Shown piece after piece: positions 28,624 to 34,764 of a stretch of 34,764 bases of DNA. Both the position numbers and the translations under genes were made by a program. A model generated the notes under the pieces. It saw only the letters and a program-made list of their open reading frames with translations. It did not search any database and was not told the DNA's origin. How positions within the stretch are numbered: the first letter of the stretch is position 1; every line of letters begins with the position of its first letter. Source of the stretch: Perkinsus olseni (taxonomy: Eukaryota; Perkinsozoa; Perkinsida); the NCBI GenBank assembly GCA_013115125.1, contig JABANN010000368.1, forward strand, positions 1 to 34,764, read 5' to 3'.

Positions 28624-31590
28624 ATGTCTTCTGTCACCGCACCAGCCATAAAAGTTCCATCGCCCCTAGAGAACCCATCTGATACCTTGCGTGGAGGGGA
28701 TCCCTCTCCTGGTCGTAGCGACAGCGATAGCGAAGAAGACAGTGACGACTCATCCAGCGCTTCGGCGGGCTGTGGGATAGCTAGCTCAATAGCCTCTAGA
28801 AAGACTGCGTTGCTGGAAACCCTAGCGGCAATAGAGTCATCCCAGCGAGCACGAGTGGCGGTGGAGTCGAAGTTGGAAGCAGCGCGGAGCGAGCTAGCTA
28901 GACTGGAGGCATCGAGGGACGCAATGTTGCGCGAGAATGAGCTGCTAACAGCGAAGCGAAGGTCAATCAATGCACAGTTGGAAGAGGCTCGCAAGGAAAT
29001 AGCATCTTCAGGAGGCAATGACGTGGTGGAGGCTCTAGCCTCAGCAGAGGCTAGGACTGTAGCGTTGAGAGAGGAAGGGGATGCGCTCGAAGCGGAGCGG
29101 GAGAGGACGGAGTGTGAGGTGAAGGTGGCTCAACTGAACTTGGCGGAGTTGAAGAAGCAGCTCGACCGCTGGCAAGGAGAGCTGGACCGGATCAGGGCTG
29201 CCCAGAAGGAAGCGGCCGCTGAGGATGTGGTGAACGACTTGAAGGAGGAAAATGCCGCCCTACGAGAAAAACTAGTTTCTAGTGATGAGTTGGAACGAGC
29301 TAGGATTGAGCTAACCAGGAAGGAAGCGGAACTTGCTGAAGAGCAACGTAAAGTTGAAGCACTGACGAACGAGCTAGCTTTGATGAGAGGCGATAGAGGA
29401 AGAGGACGAGGACCGATGGAGAATGGGGGAGACTCACAGTCAGTCACCCCACAGGAGCGGCTCGACGAGATGGCGGAAATGCTGCGGGAAAGCGAGTCCG
29501 CCCGAGCAGACCTGGATCGTCAATTGGTGAGCTCGAAGGAGATACTGCAGAAAGAGGTCACAGCGCTCAAGGAGCAGTTGCGAAAGAACGATCAGGGGGA
29601 GGGTGGCCTTGAATCTCAGACGGGTCGAGAACTCCATGCAGAAGGTGTTGAAGACGTTCGTGCCGCTAGCGCCGGTGACGGCGGCAGGGCATCCTTAGTG
29701 GTGTCGAGGAGGTCATCGGAGTCGTCTCGGAGCGTTGGGATGAATACTCCGATGAAGCTGGGCATCGATGCGTATGCGGGAACGGACAGAGTGCAAATTT
29801 TAGAGGCCGCGGTTAATACTGACCGGAATGATATTTGTGATGATGGCAGCGGCCTGACCTGGGCGGAGCGAGACAGGCTGGCACGAGAAGTCGCGGAGTT
29901 GAAGACTAAGGCGATAGAGTTCAGCAACAAGGCTAGTAGACTTGCAGGACTGGAACAAGAACTGAAAGGTGGGGAGAATTCAGGTTAAGGATGAGAAGGA
30001 GCGTCTCTCTGTTAGTGCTGGAGAACAAGAAGCAAGATGCTGTGGATACTCTGGCCATTATGAAACGGCAACTCGATGATGCGACGAAGGCCAAGGGGCA
30101 GGCCTTGGCCACAGCCAAGGCGGAGAAGGAACAGCTTCTCCAGGTACCTCCCATCCACTGTTCATCTCTCGCTCTCACTCATCGGAATATATACGCCTCA
30201 CACCTCCTCGCGATGCTAAGATTGATTCCATGTTAGGAACTCGACAACATGCATCACGAGAAACGACAGCTCGAGAAGATTGTGCACGACTTGCAGAAGA
30301 GCAAGGTAGGACTGTATTGTTGTAGGGGTCCCGATTGGGGAGGTAACCGTTTGCAAACGCCTTGTAACGAAGGAATGCGACATACGAAAATGAGGCCGCT
30401 ATGCCGCATGAAACAATGGGGCCGCTATTCCATGGTGCTGCTGCTGCTGCCAAGTGGTTTGGTGCCCCAATTTTCAAATGTTCCACTAATTTCGTTACAG
30501 GCTGTGTTTTTTTCGCTCGATCACCTCAATCATCAGGAAAGTCTCTGCCAAGAGGAAGAAGCCGCGCTTGTTGAGTATAGAGACGCAGAGAGGCGGCGAG
30601 GCGAGGTCAGAGATACGAACGTGTTGCAGCCGTTAGACCAGTGCTCAGGCAATCGAGAAGTTGCAAGTCATTCAAGAGGAGTTGAAGAGATTCTCCGACA
30701 CCAAGCAGGAGCTGATGGAGGCACAGAAGATGCGGGATTCTCTGGTGGATGAACGGGAGAGGATAACAGGTGCCTCCCCGTGATGGGTCGAAGGGTGTGA
30801 ATACGCAGTTCTTATTAGTTGAGATGAAGAGCGAACTTGACCATTTCAAACGGCAAGAGGCGGAGCTTCGTGAGGTCGTGAAGGGTCTCGAGTCCGAGCA
30901 CGATCGTTTGAGAAAGAGCGTGAGTACTCTGATGAAGAGCGATATTGCTGTTGTTTGGCCGTTCTGCATGGTTCCGTGCTGCTGTGTCAGGTAGCGAGCC
31001 TGGTTCAACGCCGGCAGAGTGAGGATGCTGTTTTGTCTAAGATAGTGGAAGTCGAGAAAGACACCGAGTCGGAAGCTCGTCGGCTTCAGGGAAAGATAAA
31101 GTCGCTGATGAAAGACATCTGCACGCTGACCACTAGACGGGACAAGGCTGATGCCGAGATACGAGACGCATATTCGTTGTTGGAGCAAGTAGGCCTTCAG
31201 TTGGCCGATAAAGAATCGCAACGTGATGGGTTGAGTGAGAAGCTCTGTTCGATGGAAAATAGACTGACACAGTGTGAGAAGGAGCGGACGGACATACTGG
31301 AGGAGATCCAACAGTTGCACCATTTCCGGGACAAGCTCGAGGTGAAGTGTGACGTCTTCGCTAAGGACTTCGACCGAGCGAATGGCATCCTCGACGAGCT
31401 CCGTTACGAGATCAGCATGCTTGAGCGACGAAGAGATGCGCTGCACAGAATGCGGAGTCGAGGGCCTACCAAAGGGAAATCGAGGTACTCCCGTGAGCAC
31501 GCGCCCGGTCAGCCTTACGAGTGCAACATTGGTGAGAGCCCTGAAGCTCAGGCCGTTATCTTTCCGACGAGGCGTCGAAGACGGTCGTAG
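28624..31590 (+). CDS. Long coiled-coil protein, seven exons
   Basis: The ATG at 28624 opens a 448-codon first exon. Inferred GT-AG introns: 29969-30015, 30144-30236, 30306-30536, 30606-30648, 30770-30818 and 30920-30990 (47, 93, 231, 43, 49, 71 nt). Joined this way the frame stays open for about 810 residues to 31590. The N-terminus has an acidic serine run (residues about 31-48), followed by heptad-rich coiled coil (about 58-250), an RGRGRGP spacer, more coil, a Ser/Gly/Ala-rich linker (about 340-380), then coiled coil almost to the end (for example LEQELKVLENKKQDAVDTL and IQEELKRFSDTKQELMEAQ). No signal peptide, membrane span, motor head or zinc finger. It is probably a structural or scaffold protein; family not recognised. 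Uncertain points: the first intron could be 32 nt (29984-30015), the third could end at 30500 instead, and a further intron near 31484-31550 may change the C-terminal tail. Confidence 0.75.
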
Positions 31591-32314
31591 CGATCCCTGT
31601 TCTGATGTGTTCCTACATGTAGCATTGGCGATCGATGTTCAAGCAGATTCCTCGATGTTGAGTTGTGATAGTTTGGGATGCTCCCAAAACACAGATGATG
31701 CAGAATAGAATGGAAAACGAAAAGAAAGGAAGAAACTCCACCGAGGCGATGCGCCGTTTGGGAGCGCACGACTCGTGCGGCACGAGATGGAAAGTTGTGT
31801 GTATTTCGAGCGCCGGGCTAGCGCTCTCTGATGGGCGAGTTCGTGATCCACGAGCGGTCGCAGGGATCGCGCGCTGAATGAAGTCGTTGGAAGAGGACGC
31901 CGATCAGATCATCGAAAACTCGACAGCAAGAGGGAGTTCCATTGCTAAACGACCTCAGAACCACCACTGGGTAGCTTGGCTCTCTTCCTAAGTCCTTCGT
32001 GGATTTTTTGCGTTCGTCAATCACTGGCGCCACCGGCGGTGAGATCTCCTGCAGCACAACCGCTGCTTCCGGCGATTCGCATATCCGGCCGCTGTCGTCA
32101 AAGCCACCGGAGAGCATTCGCGCTGATTCTCAAGGGGTTACTGCTGATGGTTCACAAGCAGCTGAGCTCGACGGAAGCCCCACTCGTTCGCTGGTGGAAG
32201 GACGGATCAGCGTCTCAGTCGGGGTTCGCTTTGGCTGGCGCAAACACGAGCTCCTGTAATCTAAGAACAGTACTTCATCTTTGGACAGGCAAATTTTTAA
32301 AATCCATATAATTG
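31591..32314. other. Intergenic stretch
   Basis: Between the coiled-coil gene and the cassette gene. If the last possible intron is used, the coiled-coil reading frame could extend to about 31708. The frame at 31999-32259 (plus) is Ser/Gly-rich but has no support. Otherwise nothing is seen. Confidence 0.45.
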
Positions 32315-33880
32315 ATGGTAACATCAGGCCTCTTCATCGTCACCGCGCTCCTCTCCGTTCGGACCTGGGCTTGGTATGCCACTCAATGCTCACTAAAGGT
32401 TTTTCACGTCCTCTTTTAGGACCTCCGAAATCCCGGTAAGACCGGGTATGACTTGGGAAGAACAAGCGTCCTACCTCGCCTACCATGACCGCTGCGATCT
32501 TGGAACCACTGCTTCTGTGAAGATAATGATAAGACCGAGGAGCTATGTCATCACCAATTGCCACCACAAGGGCTTCAACTCCTTCCGGACCATCAGCTAC
32601 GTTCCCAAGGATCTGAACATCCCCGGCCCTCACAACAAGGAGTGGTGCATTCGATACTTCCGCGCCGTCGGATTCCTTCCAGGAAAGTCACTTGATTGGG
32701 CCAGGAAGACGATGTGTGATGCCAACTATTGTAAGTCGTGAGGGTCCCTTCTCCTCGCTCTTCAAACAGTTCATAGAGGGCACACTATTTGAGCTTAAGG
32801 ACGCAGTAACTGGGTCCTAGTTGAAGTTGTCACTTTGTGGCAGTCCGCTCTGGGAAATGGAAACAACAAGACGAGGAACAAACCCGTAAGACTGTGGCCA
32901 ATGGGGGCTCTGAGGAGTCCTCAAAAGGTGAGATTCTCAGCAGATTTTTCCCCTCTTCGTACGACGCCGACTTTTGCCGACAGGTCCGCGCCCGAACCAC
33001 GAAAAGAGACCGACTCAAGGACCGAGTGACAGCAATAACAGCGGGGAACGGGGAGGTATAGAGAATAGGCTTCTCCCGAATAACAACGAAGTGCGAAGTG
33101 CAGAGACAACAACGGCAAAGACAACAACAACAACAACAACAACGACTACTACCACGACCACTACCACAACAACAACTCAGTATGTGACTTGAAGTTACCA
33201 GAGGTCCTCTGCGCCGTAGTTCAGGTCTTCAGAGAAGCCCGTCGTGAAGTGGGAGGATCAAGCATCCTATTATGCTTACCATGACCGTTGCGATCTCGGG
33301 ACGACTGAGACCGTGAAGATAATGATAAGACCCAGGAATTATGTCATGACCAATTGCGACCGCAAAGGCTTCAACTCCTTCCGGACCATAAACTACGTTC
33401 CCAAAGACGTTAACATCCCCGGCCCTCACAACAAGGAATGGTGCATTCGATACTTCCGCGCGGTCGGATTCCTTCCGGGCGAGTCCCTTGACTGGGCCAG
33501 GAAAACTATGTGCGACGCTGACTATTGTAAGGCGCGATACTCCGCTTCTTCCCCTCCTATCAAGATAGCAACAATCGAGCAACTATCTGTATGACCATGC
33601 AAGCTCTGTGAGGATGGTCTTTACTTCTCAGTCCGATCGGAAAAATGGAAAGAGCAAGGGGAAGATCGATCCGGCGAGAGTGTCGTGAATGGAGGGTCTG
33701 ACGAGTCCTCAGAAGGTAAAGTTCTGAGTCGAATGTGCTTGTATGAGGACAATCTCGGTCAGTTTCGAGCACGCAACCACCGGCTGAAACAGATGACGGC
33801 ACCAATAACAGTGGAGGCAGGAGGGTCCCAGAGACGAGACCGCTTCCGAATGCTGAGCGACTGTCTACTACAACGACCGT

Positions 33881-33955
<75 letters not shown>

Positions 33956-34696
33956 GACTACTACTACCACGACCACTACCACAACAACAACTCAGTATGT
34001 GACTTGAAGTTACCAGAGGTCCTCTACGCCGTTTGCTCAGGCCTTCAGAGAAGCCCGTCGTGAAGTGGGAGGATCAAGCATCCTATTATGCTTACCATGA
34101 CCGTTGCGATCTCGGTACGACTGAGACCGTGAAGATAATGATAAGACCCAGGAATTATGTCATCACCAATTGCGACCGCAAAGGCTTCAACTCCTTCCGG
34201 ACCATAAACTACGTTCCCAATGACGTTAACATACCCGGCCCTCACAACAAGGAGTGGTGCATTCGATACTTCCGCGCGGTCGGATTCCTTCCGGGCGAGT
34301 CCCTTGACTGGGCCAGGAAAACTATGTGCGACGCTGACTATTGTAAGGCGCGATAGCCCGCTTCTTCCCCTCCTATCAAGATAGCAACAATCGAGCAACT
34401 ATCTGTATAACCATGCAAGCTCTGTTAGGATGGTCTTTACTTCTCAGTCCGATCGGAGAAATGGAAAGAGCAAGAGGAAGATCGATCCGGCGAGAGTGCC
34501 GTGAATGGAGGGTCTGACGAGTCCTCAGAAGGTAAAGTTCTGAGTCGAATGTGCTTGTATGAGGGCAATCTCGGTCAGTTTCGAGCACGCAACCGCCGGC
34601 TGAAACAGATGACGGCACCAATAACAGTGGAGGCAGGAGGGTCCCAGAGACGAGACCGCTTCCGAACGTTGAGCGACCATCTACTACAACGACCGC

Positions 34697-34764
<68 letters not shown>
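32315..34764 (+). CDS. Secreted modular mucin-like protein: signal peptide plus at least three Cys-domain/polyThr cassettes (runs off the window)
   Basis: Exon 1 (32315-32373) encodes a signal peptide, MVTSGLFIVTALLSVRTWA. Each cassette then has three exons: a roughly 100-residue domain, an 84-nt linker and a threonine tract. Inferred GT-AG introns: 32374-32419, 32731-32843, 32928-32983, 33180-33224, 33527-33631, 33716-33762, 33995-34040, 34343-34447 and 34532-34578. Cassette coding lengths are 591 and 618 nt, both multiples of three, so the chain stays in frame for at least 613 residues. The domain has four conserved cysteines (about positions 15, 37, 66, 89 counting from the KWEDQ lysine), suggesting two disulfides, with motifs YAYHDRCDLGTT, GFNSFRTI, IPGPHNKEWC and LDWARKTMC. 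Threonine tracts suggest dense O-glycosylation. It is probably secreted to the cell surface or wall. The domain family is not recognised. If the introns at 33180 and 33995 were not spliced, each cassette would end in TQYVT and stop. Confidence 0.78.
32420..33179 (+). repeat. Cassette A (domain, linker, Thr tract)
   Basis: Exons 32420-32730, 32844-32927 and 32984-33179. It is the most diverged of the three: three extra residues before the domain tryptophan, ITNCHHKG instead of (M/I)TNCDRKG, a longer and different linker after ESSK (GPRPNHEKRPTQ) and the shortest threonine tract (about 20). Its first domain exon follows directly on the signal-peptide exon. Confidence 0.8.
33180..33224 (+). other. 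45-nt linking intron with hidden stop (A to B)
   Basis: It starts GTATGT and ends TTCAG. Spliced, CA joins G to give Gln, followed by SSEKPVVKW of cassette B. Unspliced, the frame reads CAG TAT GTG ACT TGA and ends. Confidence 0.65.
33225..33994 (+). repeat. Cassette B
   Basis: Exons 33225-33526, 33632-33715 and 33763-33994. Nearly the same as cassette C in exons and introns, pointing to recent duplication. The threonine tract is long, from a CAA-type repeat. No ATG or signal-peptide exon lies in the 50 nt between it and cassette A. Confidence 0.8.
33881..33942 (+). repeat. CAA-type microsatellite in cassette B
   Basis: About twenty near-perfect AAC/ACA units, read as ACA threonine codons in the gene frame, followed by mixed ACG, ACT and ACC codons. 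The pure part is prone to length change. Confidence 0.85.
33995..34040 (+). other. 46-nt linking intron with hidden stop (B to C)
   Basis: Same donor and same early TGA as the A-to-B intron, acceptor GCTCAG. Splicing gives Gln followed by PSEKPVVKW. The one-base length difference does not alter the spliced frame. Confidence 0.65.
34041..34764 (+). repeat. Cassette C (cut by the window end)
   Basis: Exons 34041-34342, 34448-34531 and 34579 to beyond the window. It differs from cassette B by only a few residues in the domain (for example VITNC for VMTNC and PNDVN for PKDVN). The threonine tract is still running at the window edge, so further cassettes may follow. Confidence 0.8.
34696..34764 (+). 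repeat. CAA-type microsatellite in cassette C
   Basis: At least 22 uninterrupted units to the window end, again read as threonine codons. The assembly may stop here because of the repeat. Confidence 0.85.

Noticed and set aside
31999-32259. 86-codon plus-strand frame between the two large plus-strand genes
   Set aside because: Not linked by splice sites to either gene in a clearly coding frame; Ser/Gly-rich by composition.
32974-33192. Stand-alone small Thr-rich gene starting at an ATG-like codon
   Set aside because: The frame is the last exon of cassette A; it joins in phase to the linker exon through the intron 32928-32983.
33560-33982. Minus-strand open frame with a long polyvaline run
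   Set aside because: It is the complement of the threonine-coding CAA repeat in cassette B; the plus strand has the consistent splice structure.
34696-34764. Telomere or CRISPR repeat
   Set aside because: It is a plain CAA microsatellite that is in frame as threonine codons; there are no spacers and no telomeric unit.

Overview
This window is eukaryotic nuclear DNA. Several genes are split by short GT-AG introns (mostly 43-113 nt), and base composition is moderate. There are no operons and no bacterial ribosome-binding sites. The mix of short introns, intronless same-strand tandem paralogues and lineage-specific proteins suggests a protist. My best guess is a Perkinsus-like alveolate, but that is inference from style; no marker gene in the window proves it.

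Layout. (1) 0-2.5 kb: a gene for a small secreted protein on the minus strand (1620-2425), broken by one frameshift, plus a 38-codon truncated relative at 122-238. (2) 3.5-26.1 kb: a one-directional minus-strand array of a family I do not recognise. Proteins are about 340-356 residues, with an N-terminal 'xAVCLRLxAL...LLWxxWSFLA' segment followed by six or seven beta-hairpin-like motifs that look like propeller blades. Seven copies are intact (5780, 7680, 9674, 11512, 13261, 16774, 19659). Three carry breaks (21091, 22741, 24366), at least four are decayed fragments, and one far-diverged 410-residue relative (3492-4724) sits at the end of the array. A 2-kb segmental duplication (about 10.62-12.62 kb and 15.82-17.88 kb), a duplicated relic and a mosaic copy show active birth, death and conversion. 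Intergenic DNA in the array holds several strong hairpins, including a 180-nt multi-hairpin element closed by a perfect 10-bp stem (15611-15790) and a nested long hairpin (17927-17983).

(3) 26.9-34.8 kb: coding switches to the plus strand. First comes a decayed coding region (about 26.95-28.56 kb). Next is a seven-exon gene for a long coiled-coil protein (28624-31590). Last is a remarkable multi-exon gene (32315 to beyond the window end) built from a signal-peptide exon followed by at least three tandem three-exon cassettes. Each cassette encodes a four-cysteine domain, a short charged linker and a polythreonine tract. The cassettes join in phase through 45-46-nt introns that hide a TGA stop, so the three apparent genes are best read as one secreted, mucin-like modular protein.

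I ran no database search. All family assignments rest on comparing sequences within the window and on general protein features.
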